A DNA stretch of 64,000 nt from contig MEEK01000018.1 in NCBI GenBank assembly GCA_001724425.1, positions 1 through 64,000 on the forward strand, read 5' to 3'. This DNA is from Microbacterium sp. SCN 70-27. Its GTDB lineage: Bacteria; Actinomycetota; Actinomycetes; Actinomycetales; Microbacteriaceae. Position numbers and translations under genes: made by a program. Below are positions 57,431 through 64,000 of the stretch, piece by piece. Numbering within the stretch: position 1 is the first letter of the stretch; the number at the start of each line of letters is the position of its first letter. The notes under the pieces are model-generated. The model did not search any database, had not been told where the DNA came from, and saw only the letters and a program-made list of their open reading frames with translations.

Positions 57431-57436
57431 GGTGCT

Positions 57437-58681
57437 ATGCCTGCAGCGCCGAAGGTCTTCGGAATCATCCTCGCCGGGGGCGAGGGAAAGCGCCTCATGC
57501 CTCTGACGGTGGACCGCGCGAAACCCGCCGTGCCCTTCGGAGGTCAGTACCGCCTGATCGATTTCGCGATCTCGAATCTCATCAACTCCGGCCTTCGCCA
57601 GATCGTCGTGCTGACGCAGTACAAGTCGCACAGCCTCGACCGCCATATCTCGCAGACGTGGCGCATGTCGGCGTTGCTCAGCTCGTACGTGGCATCCGTG
57701 CCCGCGCAACAGCGCCTCGGCAAGCGCTGGTTCTCGGGCTCGGCCGACGCGATCCTGCAGTCGCTGAACCTCATTCAGGACGAGAAGCCCGACATCGTCA
57801 TGGTGATCGGGGCGGACCACGTGTACCGGATGGACTTCGAGCAGATGCTCGACGCGCACATCGCGTCCGGCGCGAAGGCCACCGTGGCCGGCATCCGCCA
57901 GCCGATCTCGCTCGCGAACCAGTTCGGCGTCATCGATCTCGACCCGGCCGACAACGTCACGATCCGCGAGTTCCTCGAGAAGCCGCAGAATCCGACCGGA
58001 CTGTCCGACAGCCCCGGTGAGGTGCTCGCCTCGATGGGCAACTACATCTTCGACGCGGATGCCCTGATCGCCGCCGTCGAGGCCGACGGCGAGCTGTCGA
58101 CGTCGAACCACGACATGGGTGGGGATATCATCCCCTACTTCGTGAACCGCGGCGGGGCGGCGGTCTACGACTTCAAGCGCAACGACGTGCCCGGGTCGAC
58201 CGATCGCGATCGCGACTACTGGCGCGACGTGGGGACGATCGACTCGTTCTTCGACGCGCACATGGACTTGATCTCGACGCTGCCGATCTTCAACCTGTAC
58301 AACATGAGCTGGCCGATCCATTCGCAGGCGGTCAACTCCCCGCCGGCGAAGTTCGTCCGCGACAGTGTGGGGCGCATGGGGAACGCGATCGACTCGATCG
58401 TGTCGCTCGGCTCGGTGCTCTCGGGAACGCATCTCGAGCGCTCGGTCGTGGGCCCTTGGACCCTGTCGGCGGGTGGATCGACGATCACGGACTCGGTGCT
58501 GTTCGACCATGTCGATGTCGGAGCGGGAGCCCGCGTGCATCGCGCGATCCTCGACAAGAACGTCGTGCTCGAGCCCGGCGCGACAGTCGGGGTCGACCGC
58601 GAACTCGATCTCTCGCGAGGGTTCACGGTCACCGAGAGCGGCATCACGGTCGTCGGGAAGAACGCGCGCGTCGCCCGCTGA
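57437..58681 (+). CDS. glgC: Glucose-1-phosphate adenylyltransferase
   Basis: 414 aa, complete. Makes ADP-glucose from glucose 1-phosphate and ATP, the committed step of glycogen synthesis. [28 protein letters not shown] is the nucleotide-binding/catalytic N-terminus (split by the conserved Arg-Leu), [17 protein letters not shown] follows, [11 protein letters not shown] has the catalytic Asp, and the C-terminal left-handed beta-helix carries [17 protein letters not shown]. Allosteric sites for fructose-bisphosphate-type effectors are expected. Divergent from glgA. Confidence 0.96.
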   Translation: MPAAPKVFGIILAGGEGKRLMPLTVDRAKPAVPFGGQYRLIDFAISNLINSGLRQIVVLTQYKSHSLDRHISQTWRMSALLSSYVASVPAQQRLGKRWFSGSADAILQSLNLIQDEKPDIVMVIGADHVYRMDFEQMLDAHIASGAKATVAGIRQPISLANQFGVIDLDPADNVTIREFLEKPQNPTGLSDSPGEVLASMGNYIFDADALIAAVEADGELSTSNHDMGGDIIPYFVNRGGAAVYDFKRNDVPGSTDRDRDYWRDVGTIDSFFDAHMDLISTLPIFNLYNMSWPIHSQAVNSPPAKFVRDSVGRMGNAIDSIVSLGSVLSGTHLERSVVGPWTLSAGGSTITDSVLFDHVDVGAGARVHRAILDKNVVLEPGATVGVDRELDLSRGFTVTESGITVVGKNARVAR

Positions 58682-58712
58682 CACGACGTCGGAGGCGCCG
58701 GACGACGCCCGG

Positions 58713-58718
58713 TAGGTT
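58713..58718 (+). promoter_or_regulatory. -10 box (TAGGTT) of serB, leaderless type
   Basis: TAGGTT, 6 bases, GTG at 58725. Confidence 0.55.
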
Positions 58719-58724
58719 GGTCGG

Positions 58725-59360
58725 GTGCCTGACGCCCGCTTCCTCGTCGTGTTCGATGCCGATTCGACCCTCCTGCGCAATGAGGTGATCGAGCTCATCG
58801 CCGACGAGGCGGGGCGCGGCGCCGAGGTCGCCGCCGCCACCGAGGCCGCGATGCGTGGCGAAGTCGACTTCGCGACGAGCCTCCGCACGCGCGTGGCGGC
58901 GCTGAAGGGCGTCCGCACCGCGGCATTCGCCCGGGTGCTCGCCCGCGTGGAGCCGACGCCGGGTGCGGCGGAGCTGATCGCGCAGATCCACGCGCGCGGC
59001 GGGATCGCGGCGGTCGTGTCGGGCGGTTTCCACGAGATCCTCGACACCGTGGCGCCCTCGCTCGGCGTCGACCGTTGGCGTGCCAACCGCCTCGCCGTCA
59101 CGGACGGGGAACTCTCGGGCGAGGTCGACGGCGCGATCGTGGATGCCGCGGGCAAAGCGGCGGCCCTGCGGGAGTGGGCGCACGACCTCGGCGTCCCGAC
59201 GCGCCGGACGATCGCCGTCGGCGACGGCGCGAACGATCTGCTCATGATGGCGGCTGCAGGCCTCGGCGTCGCGTTCAACGCGAAGCCGGCCGTGCGCGCT
59301 CAGGCGAATCTCGTCGTCGGCCCGGTGGACCTCCGCGAACTCATCCCGCTCCTGCCCTGA
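58725..59360 (+). CDS. serB: Phosphoserine phosphatase
   Basis: 211 aa. HAD enzyme for the last step of serine synthesis. Motif I FDADSTLLRNEVIE (nucleophile Asp near residue 9), cap with EVDFATSLRTRVAALKG, motif II VVSGGF, motif III lysine in AAGKAAAL, motif IV VGDGANDLLMMAAAG. Shorter than the ACT-containing type: no ACT domain is present. GTG start from the leaderless promoter. Convergent with fabG, 80 bases apart. Confidence 0.93.
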   Translation: MPDARFLVVFDADSTLLRNEVIELIADEAGRGAEVAAATEAAMRGEVDFATSLRTRVAALKGVRTAAFARVLARVEPTPGAAELIAQIHARGGIAAVVSGGFHEILDTVAPSLGVDRWRANRLAVTDGELSGEVDGAIVDAAGKAAALREWAHDLGVPTRRTIAVGDGANDLLMMAAAGLGVAFNAKPAVRAQANLVVGPVDLRELIPLLP

Positions 59361-59370
59361 GCTTCGGTCC

Positions 59371-59402
59371 GTCAGCCCGTCAGCCCATCAGCGCGTCAGG
59401 TA
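59371..59402. repeat. Short tandem repeat, four 8-base units
   Basis: GTCAGCCC GTCAGCCC ATCAGCGC GTCAGGTA between the convergent serB and fabG stops. Near-perfect in the first two units. It may be a slippage product; no other feature is visible in this 80-bp gap. Confidence 0.6.
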
Positions 59403-59440
59403 TCCGGCTCTGCTGCGGGATGCCTCGTTCGTCGCGGCGG

Positions 59441-60151
59441 TCAGTGGCCCATGCCGAGGCCGCCGTCGACCGGGATGACGGCGCCCGAGATGTATGCGGC
59501 GTCGTCGGAGGCGAGCCACGTCACGACGCCCGCGACCTCGTCGGCCGTCGCGAAGCGCCCCGCCGGGATGCTCCGCTTGTAGTCGGCCTGCGTCTCCTCC
59601 GGCAGTTCGGCGGTCATGTCGGTCTCGATGAAGCCCGGCGCGACGACGTTGGCGGTGATACCGCGACTACCCAGCTCCCGCGTGAGCGAACGGGCGAAGC
59701 CGACGAGAGCGGCCTTCGATGACGAGTAGTTGATCTGCCCGGCCGAGCCGTACAGCCCGACGACGCTGGAGATGAGGATGACGCGGCCCCACTTGGCGCG
59801 CAGCATGCCCTTCGACGCCCGCTTGACGACGCGGAAGGTGCCGCCGAGGTTCGTCGCGACGACCGAGTCGAAGTCGTCCTCGGTCATACGCAGCAGGAGC
59901 GTGTCCTTCGTGATGCCGGCGTTCGCCACGACGATCTCGACGGGACCGAGCTGCTGTTCGACCTCGGTGAAAGCGGCGTCGAGCGACGCGGCATCCGTCA
60001 CGTCGGCGCGCACCGTGAGCGTCCCCTCGGGGCCTTCACCCGACCGCGCCGTGACGGCGGTCTTGTACCCGGCCGCGACGAAGCGCTCCGCGATCGCGCG
60101 GCCGATGCCGCGGTTTCCACCGGTGACGAGGACGACGCGGTCCGAGGACAT
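59441..60151 (-). CDS. fabG: 3-oxoacyl-ACP reductase / SDR oxidoreductase
   Basis: 236 aa. NADPH-binding VTGGNRGIGRAIAERF (near residue 9), NNAG as VANAGIT, and the catalytic Ser...Tyr-x-x-x-Lys in ISSVVGLYGSAGQINYSSSKAALVG. VAPGFIETDMTAELPE and ISGAVIPVDGGLGMGH are FabG-typical. It reduces 3-oxoacyl-ACP in fatty acid synthesis; in mycobacteria the MabA-like protein is related. It is not next to inhA here. ATG at 60151; a TAGGCT box lies at 60180-60185. Confidence 0.92.
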   Translation of the reverse strand: MSSDRVVLVTGGNRGIGRAIAERFVAAGYKTAVTARSGEGPEGTLTVRADVTDAASLDAAFTEVEQQLGPVEIVVANAGITKDTLLLRMTEDDFDSVVATNLGGTFRVVKRASKGMLRAKWGRVILISSVVGLYGSAGQINYSSSKAALVGFARSLTRELGSRGITANVVAPGFIETDMTAELPEETQADYKRSIPAGRFATADEVAGVVTWLASDDAAYISGAVIPVDGGLGMGH

Positions 60152-60205
60152 GTTTCTCCGATCGTTCGAGGACCGCACCAGCCTAGCGCCGGGCGCTCAG
60201 GCGGG

Positions 60206-60211
60206 TAGGCT
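60206..60211 (+). promoter_or_regulatory. -10 box (TAGGCT) of the DUF4190 gene
   Basis: TAGGCT 25 bases before the GTG at 60236; the leader has GAGGCGAGAGGAGCC. It diverges from the fabG promoter. Confidence 0.45.
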
Positions 60212-60235
60212 GACCGGAGGCGAGAGGAGCCCCCC

Positions 60236-60964
60236 GTGACCGACCCCGCAGGCCCCCAGAACGACCAGACGGCCTCCGTACCTGGAGCGACCTCCGAACC
60301 GATCCCCGGCGCCGAGCCGATCGCGCCGGCGGCCCCGATCGTGCCGCCCGAGCCGCCCGAGCCGCCCGCGGCGGGCTACGGCGCGCCGTACACACCGCCG
60401 GCCGCGGCGCCCGCGTACGAGCCGCCGACCTACCCCGGCTCGCCGTACGCCGCTCCCGCGAGCCCCTACGGCGCCCCGTCCGCGTCATCGAGCCCCTTCG
60501 GCACGCCGCAGCCCGGCGCGTACGGAGCGACGCCCTCGAGCCCGTACGGTCCTCCCCCGCCGAACGCCTACGGTGCGGCGAATGTCTACGGCGCCGCCCC
60601 GGCGAGTGCCTACGGCGCGGCTCCGGGCAATGCGTATGCCGCCCCGCCCACCACTGCATACGGCGCGACGCCCGCCCCGTACGGCTACGTCCCGGCGCGC
60701 AAGACCAACGGGCTCGCGATCGCCTCGTTCGCCTCGTCCCTGGGCGGACTCGTCCTCTCCTGGACCGGGGTCCTCGCACTCGGGCTCATCGTGGGGATCG
60801 TGCTCGGCCACGTCTCGCTCGGTCAGATCAGGCGTACGGGCGAAGGCGGCCGCGGGTTCGCGCTCGCCGGTGTCATCATCGGCTGGGTGTGCGTGGGCAT
60901 CGCCGTGCTGTTCCTCCTGCTGGGGGCCCTCCTCTGGGGCACGAGCTGGCGCAGATACTACTGA
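60236..60964 (+). CDS. DUF4190 membrane protein with a Pro/Ala/Tyr-rich N-terminal tail
   Basis: 242 aa. The first 150 residues are low-complexity, with repeated APYGAP, AYGA and SPYG units (TPPAAAPAYEPPTYPGSPYA, NAYGAANVYGAAPASAYGAA). Two transmembrane helices follow (about 160-185 and 210-235) separated by GHVSLGQIRRTGEGGRGFALAG, the DUF4190 signature. Its function is unknown; such tails are common in actinobacterial cell-envelope proteins. GTG start. Upstream lies the divergent fabG. Confidence 0.85.
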   Translation: MTDPAGPQNDQTASVPGATSEPIPGAEPIAPAAPIVPPEPPEPPAAGYGAPYTPPAAAPAYEPPTYPGSPYAAPASPYGAPSASSSPFGTPQPGAYGATPSSPYGPPPPNAYGAANVYGAAPASAYGAAPGNAYAAPPTTAYGATPAPYGYVPARKTNGLAIASFASSLGGLVLSWTGVLALGLIVGIVLGHVSLGQIRRTGEGGRGFALAGVIIGWVCVGIAVLFLLLGALLWGTSWRRYY

Positions 60965-61015
60965 GCGGTGGGCCGCTCGGCGGCATCCCGCTGACCCGTG
61001 GACGGGGCGGCGGCG

Positions 61016-61021
61016 TAGGCT
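61016..61021 (+). promoter_or_regulatory. -10 box (TAGGCT) of the DUF3099 operon
   Basis: TAGGCT, 9 bases, GTG at 61031. It precedes DUF3099, the small orf and SURF1. Confidence 0.45.
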
Positions 61022-61030
61022 GGGACGACC

Positions 61031-61390
61031 GTGAAGAACCGTCCCGCCCAGTCTGCGACCTCGCTTCCGCGCGCTCCGCGCGACGACGCGAACCACCGCA
61101 TGACGCTGTACTTCTCGATGATGGCGGTGCGGGTCATCTGTTTCGTCTTGATGGTGGTCGTGCAGCCGTACGGCTGGTGGACGGTGCTGTTCGCTGCGGC
61201 GGCGATCTTCCTGCCGTACATCGCCGTGGTGTTCGCGAACGTCACGTCGGCACCGGCCGAACGCGCCGTGCCGCCGGAGCGCGCGATCACGGCATCCACT
61301 GCTCCCGTCGAGCCCGGCGCGACGGGAGTCATCCGCATCAGCGAGTCGAACACCACTCCACCGCCACCGGACGCGGAGGACGCCCCGTGA
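61031..61390 (+). CDS. DUF3099 membrane protein
   Basis: 119 aa. Two hydrophobic helices (about 25-45 and 47-68; LYFSMMAVRVICFVLMVVV, WWTVLFAAAAIFLPYIAVV) and a Pro/Glu-rich tail. DUF3099 is an actinobacterial family of unknown role. First gene of a tight operon with the small protein and SURF1, whose start codons overlap the preceding stops. GTG at 61031. Confidence 0.87.
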   Translation: MKNRPAQSATSLPRAPRDDANHRMTLYFSMMAVRVICFVLMVVVQPYGWWTVLFAAAAIFLPYIAVVFANVTSAPAERAVPPERAITASTAPVEPGATGVIRISESNTTPPPPDAEDAP

Positions 61391-61593
61391 GCGACGCGAT
61401 CTGCTCCCGGGCCGGATGCCGCGAGGACGCGCGGTGGCAGGTGATCTGGCGCAACCCCCGCATCCACGCGGCCGACCGCCGCAAGATCTGGGCCGCGTGC
61501 GACGCCCACGTCGACTATCTCCGCGACTACCTCGCGGCGCGGGACTTCCCCGTCGAAGTCGCACCCCTGCCCGTCTCGGAGATTCCCTCATGA
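61387..61593 (+). CDS. Small conserved actinobacterial protein
   Basis: 68 aa. Starts GTG overlapping the DUF3099 stop. Has a cysteine pair CSRAGC (residues 6-11) and a further Cys-His region ACDAHVDYLRDYL; the rest contains VIWRNPRIHAADRRKIW. This resembles small actinobacterial proteins often placed before SURF1 and sometimes labelled acetone carboxylase, without evidence for that activity. Function unknown, but the Cys/His residues suggest metal binding. Its stop overlaps the SURF1 ATG in ATGA. Confidence 0.75.
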   Translation: MSDAICSRAGCREDARWQVIWRNPRIHAADRRKIWAACDAHVDYLRDYLAARDFPVEVAPLPVSEIPS

Positions 61594-62516
61594 ACCGCAC
61601 CGCGTTGCGCTGGTCCGGATACATCGCGTTCGCCGTCGCGTTCGCGATCGCGTGCGCATTCCTCTCGCACTGGCAGTTCAGCCGCAACGAGGAACGGGAG
61701 CGCCAGCTGGCGCTCGTCGCCGCGAACTACGACGCCGCACCTGTCGCGCTGGCGGATGCCATCGCCGCCGACGGATCGTTCGACCCTGGTCAGCAGTGGC
61801 AGCCCGTGCGCCTCGAGGGACGGTATCTCGCGGACGACACTCTGCTCGTGCGCAACCGTGCGCACGGCGGTACAGCCGCCTTCGAGGTGCTCGTGCCGTT
61901 CCAGACCGATGACGGGCGCATCCTCGTCATCGATCGCGGCTGGGTGCCGCCGGGTCAGCACCAGCCCGACCCCGACGAGGTGCCCGCGCCGCCTGCGGGA
62001 GCGGTGACCGTGATCGCCCGGCTCCTCCCCGGTGAGCCGCTGCGCAACGAGACCCAGTCGGCGCCCGCCGGCCAGATTCCGACGATCAACCTGCCGCTCA
62101 TCGCAGCGACGACGGGGCACGACGCGATGATCACCGGGGCGTACGGCCTCATGGCATCCGAGGATCCCGCTCCCCCGACCCGACCGACGGCGCTCGAATC
62201 ACCCTCGGAGGACCCGGGCCCGCATCTCTCCTACGCGATCCAGTGGATACTCTTCGCCGTGATGGGCTTCGTGTTCATCTGGTACATGATCCGCACGGAG
62301 TTGCGCCACCGCCGGGAGGATGCCGCGGATACCGCCGCTGGGTCGGATGGTTCTGCGGGTTCGGGCGACGGCTCGAGTGGTTCGGGGGGGTCCGGCGGTG
62401 GGTCGCGCGACCCCGGGGCATCCCCTGCAGCGCGCACGCCACGCGGACGGCGACCCGCGCGGACCCCCGACCGCGACATGGCCGAAGAGGACGCCCTCCT
62501 CGACTCCCAGCGCTGA
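61590..62516 (+). CDS. SURF1 family protein (cytochrome oxidase assembly factor)
   Basis: 308 aa. N-terminal helix (about 12-30; YIAFAVAFAIACAFLSHWQF), SURF1 soluble core (VRLEGRYLADDTLLVRN split here, FEVLVPFQTDDGRILVIDRGWVPP), and second helix near 225-245 (LSYAIQWILFAVMGFVFIWYM). The C-terminal 65 residues are Gly/Ser-rich then basic and unusually long. SURF1 supports cytochrome c oxidase maturation in the membrane. ATG at 61590 overlaps the preceding stop. The frame extends upstream but is not coding there. Confidence 0.9.
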   Translation: MNRTALRWSGYIAFAVAFAIACAFLSHWQFSRNEERERQLALVAANYDAAPVALADAIAADGSFDPGQQWQPVRLEGRYLADDTLLVRNRAHGGTAAFEVLVPFQTDDGRILVIDRGWVPPGQHQPDPDEVPAPPAGAVTVIARLLPGEPLRNETQSAPAGQIPTINLPLIAATTGHDAMITGAYGLMASEDPAPPTRPTALESPSEDPGPHLSYAIQWILFAVMGFVFIWYMIRTELRHRREDAADTAAGSDGSAGSGDGSSGSGGSGGGSRDPGASPAARTPRGRRPARTPDRDMAEEDALLDSQR

Positions 62517-62579
62517 GGCATCCTCCCGGTTCGACCAGTCACTCGGCATCGCGGACATTCCGAACGTCCGTGGCGGCCC

Positions 62580-62657
62580 GGACACAGGAGTAGTCACCGA
62601 CACAGGAGGTGTGAGCGCTCACCCGTCCTGTCTCGGCGAGATGTCCTGCCTCGGTGA
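62580..62657. repeat. Long imperfect hairpin repeat, copy 1
   Basis: A roughly 78-bp imperfect palindrome centred on GTGAGCGCTCAC, with two CAGGA words on one side mirrored by TCCTG on the other (ACACAGGAGTAGTCACCGAC versus TCTCGGCGAGATGTCCTGCC). It is repeated 211 bp downstream. The whole 387-bp gap from 62517 to 62903 holds these two units and intervening GCATCCGCGCCC direct repeats; I see no gene. Confidence 0.85.
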
Positions 62658-62789
62658 CGCGCCGGAGGCGCGTGGATGCCTCAGCCGAGATCGATCACGT
62701 CGGGAACGCACCCACCGGCATCCGCGCCCACGCAGTAACCCCTTGGCATCCGCGCCCGCGCATCGAACTCGGACATCTCAGACATCCCC

Positions 62790-62867
62790 CACACAGGAGA
62801 ACTCACCGACACAGGAGGTGTGAGCGCTCACTCGTCCTGCCTCGGTGAGATCTCCTGCCTCGGTGAT
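62790..62867. repeat. Long imperfect hairpin repeat, copy 2
   Basis: Second copy of the module: ACACAGGAGAACTCACCGAC, ACAGGAGGTGTGAGCGCTCA, TCGTCCTGCCTCGGTGAGAT, CTCCTGCCTCGG. It is followed 36 bases later by the ABC-F stop codon, so it could act as a terminator between convergent genes. Confidence 0.85.
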
Positions 62868-62903
62868 GCGCGACGGCCCGCGGCCACCGGATGCACCCGC
62901 CGG

Positions 62904-64000
62904 TCAGGCGAGCTCGATCAGGTCGACGTAGTCGCGGCCCCAGATGTCCTCGACACCGTCGGGCAGGATCAGCACGCGCTCGGGGTTAAGCGCTTGGACA
63001 GCTCCCGAGTCGTGCGAGACGAGCACGACGGCGCCCTCGTAGTGCGCGAGCGCGCCGAGGATCTCCTCGCGGCTGGCGGGGTCGAGGTTGTTGGTCGGCT
63101 CATCGAGCAGCAGCATGTTGGCGGATGACACGACGAGAGTCGCGAGGGACAGCCGTGTCTTCTCCCCACCCGAGAGCACCCCGGCCGGCTTCAGCACGTC
63201 GTCACCCGTGAACAGGAACGACCCGAGCACCTTGCGCGCCTCGGTGGCCGTGATGTCGGGGGCAGCCGACATCATGTTCTCGAGCACCGACCGGTTCACG
63301 TCGAGGTTCTCGTGCTCCTGCGCGTAGTAGCCGATCTTGAGGCCGTGCCCGGGTTCCAGGATGCCGGTGTCGGGCTTGTCGACGCCCGCGAGGATCCGCA
63401 GCAGCGTCGTCTTGCCGGCACCGTTGAGCCCGAGCACGACGACCTTCGAGCCGCGGTCGATCGCGAGGTCGACGTCGGTGAAGATCTCGAGCGACCCGTA
63501 CGACTTCGAGAGGTTCTTCGCCATGAGCGGCGTCTTGCCGCACGGCGCGGGCTTGGGGAACCGCAGCTTCGCGACGCGGTCCTCCTGACGGACCTCCTCG
63601 AGCCCCGACAGCATCTTCTCGGCGCGCGCGACCATCTGGTGCGCGGCCGCGGCCTTGGATGCCTTGGCGCCGAACCGCGCCGCCTGCAGCTGCAGTGCGG
63701 TGGCCTTCTTCTCGATGTTGGCGCGCTCTTTCTTGCGGCGCTCCTCGTCGGCCACCCGCTGGCGCAGGTAGTTCTTCCAGTTCATGTTGTAGATGTCGAT
63801 GACCTGGCGCATGGCATCCAGGTAGAAGACGCGGTTGACGGTCTCGCCGACGAGTTCGACGTCGTGGCTGATGACGATGAGCCCGCCCTTGTAGTTCTTC
63901 AGGAACTCGCGCAGCCAGACGACGCTGTCGGCGTCGAGGTGGTTGGTCGGCTCGTCGAGGATCATCGTCTGCGCGTCGGAGAAGAGGATGCGCGCGAGCT
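62904..64000 (-). CDS. ABC-F family ATPase, N-terminus beyond the window
   Basis: At least 365 aa; the start lies past 64000. A partial first cassette is followed by a complete second one, as in the two-domain soluble ABC-F (Uup/EttA) group. Walker B of the first is ILDEPTNHLD with VISHDVELV; a charged interdomain linker (about 75-105) follows. The second cassette has Walker A LGLNGAGKTTLL, signature LSGGEKTRLSLATL, Walker B LLLDEPTNNLD. ABC-F proteins act on the ribosome, protecting it from antibiotics or relieving stalls. The TTG-type start cannot be seen. Confidence 0.9.
   Translation of the reverse strand, partial: LARILFSDAQTMILDEPTNHLDADSVVWLREFLKNYKGGLIVISHDVELVGETVNRVFYLDAMRQVIDIYNMNWKNYLRQRVADEERRKKERANIEKKATALQLQAARFGAKASKAAAAHQMVARAEKMLSGLEEVRQEDRVAKLRFPKPAPCGKTPLMAKNLSKSYGSLEIFTDVDLAIDRGSKVVVLGLNGAGKTTLLRILAGVDKPDTGILEPGHGLKIGYYAQEHENLDVNRSVLENMMSAAPDITATEARKVLGSFLFTGDDVLKPAGVLSGGEKTRLSLATLVVSSANMLLLDEPTNNLDPASREEILGALAHYEGAVVLVSHDSGAVQALNPERVLILPDGVEDIWGRDYVDLIELA

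Overview
The window is chromosomal DNA from a high-GC Gram-positive actinobacterium, most likely Microbacterium or a close relative in the Microbacteriaceae. The evidence is about 70% GC with strong third-position G/C; actinobacterial genes and gene orders (pyk..pdtaR..polA; pafB-pafC-tatA-tatC-helY; rbpA; actinobacterial glgA/glgC); many GTG starts; and TANNNT -10 boxes placed 6-9 bases before the start codon, as in leaderless mRNAs. Most of the window is housekeeping core.

Layout. 0-9.8 kb: gltD, pyk with a strong terminator, tRNA-Leu(CAA), pdtaR, a hotdog thioesterase, polA, a DUF885 peptidase and a frameshifted flavin monooxygenase. 9.8-21.4 kb: two MFS carriers, an SGNH hydrolase, small membrane proteins, a RibD-like reductase, a DUF2087 protein, a repeat cluster, an S9 peptidase/SDR pair and an NfeD/SPFH/GDPD operon. 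21.5-31.9 kb: rbpA, then a leftward run HAD-trmI-FKBP-pafB-pafC-tatA-tatC-helY-lnt. 32-39.4 kb: PAC2 protein, uppP, M20 peptidase, tRNA-Leu(GAG), an erythrin-VIT1 iron exporter, a helicase and a second SGNH hydrolase. 39.4-42 kb: an insertion in a TrmH-family methyltransferase gene. 42-51 kb: sirtuin, phosphatase, then leucine/branched-chain degradation genes (CitE-like lyase, MaoC, acyl-CoA dehydrogenase, TetR; E2, E1-beta, E1-alpha, AsnC). 51-55 kb: a frameshifted EamA transporter, two convergent genes fused tail-to-tail, an exonuclease, a second repeat cluster and rpmE2. 55-64 kb: ABC ATPase, glgA/glgC back to back, serB, fabG, DUF4190, DUF3099, SURF1, hairpin repeats and an ABC-F ATPase cut by the window edge.

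The best candidate for an undescribed system is the roughly 1.78-kb insertion at about 39.81-41.59 kb. It sits between two copies of an 11-bp direct repeat inside a trmH-like gene. It brings its own lower-GC copy of the gene's 3' end, so a full-length hybrid enzyme is restored and the native 3' half is left as a remnant. Its cargo is two translationally coupled genes: a DUF5343-like protein, and a TIGR02391-like protein with an R-x4-H motif of the kind seen in HEPN ribonucleases. No integrase or transposase is present. I infer a tiny passenger-type genomic islet with a defence or toxin-like cargo.

Other signals: an over-represented word GGATGCC/GGCATCC that appears absent from the islet; two clusters of REP-like inverted repeats; a convergent gene pair whose 3' ends are lost, so each ORF reads through the other's antisense strand; paired GGTTA-N8-TAACC operators beside a TetR gene; and single-base frameshifts in two otherwise conserved genes.
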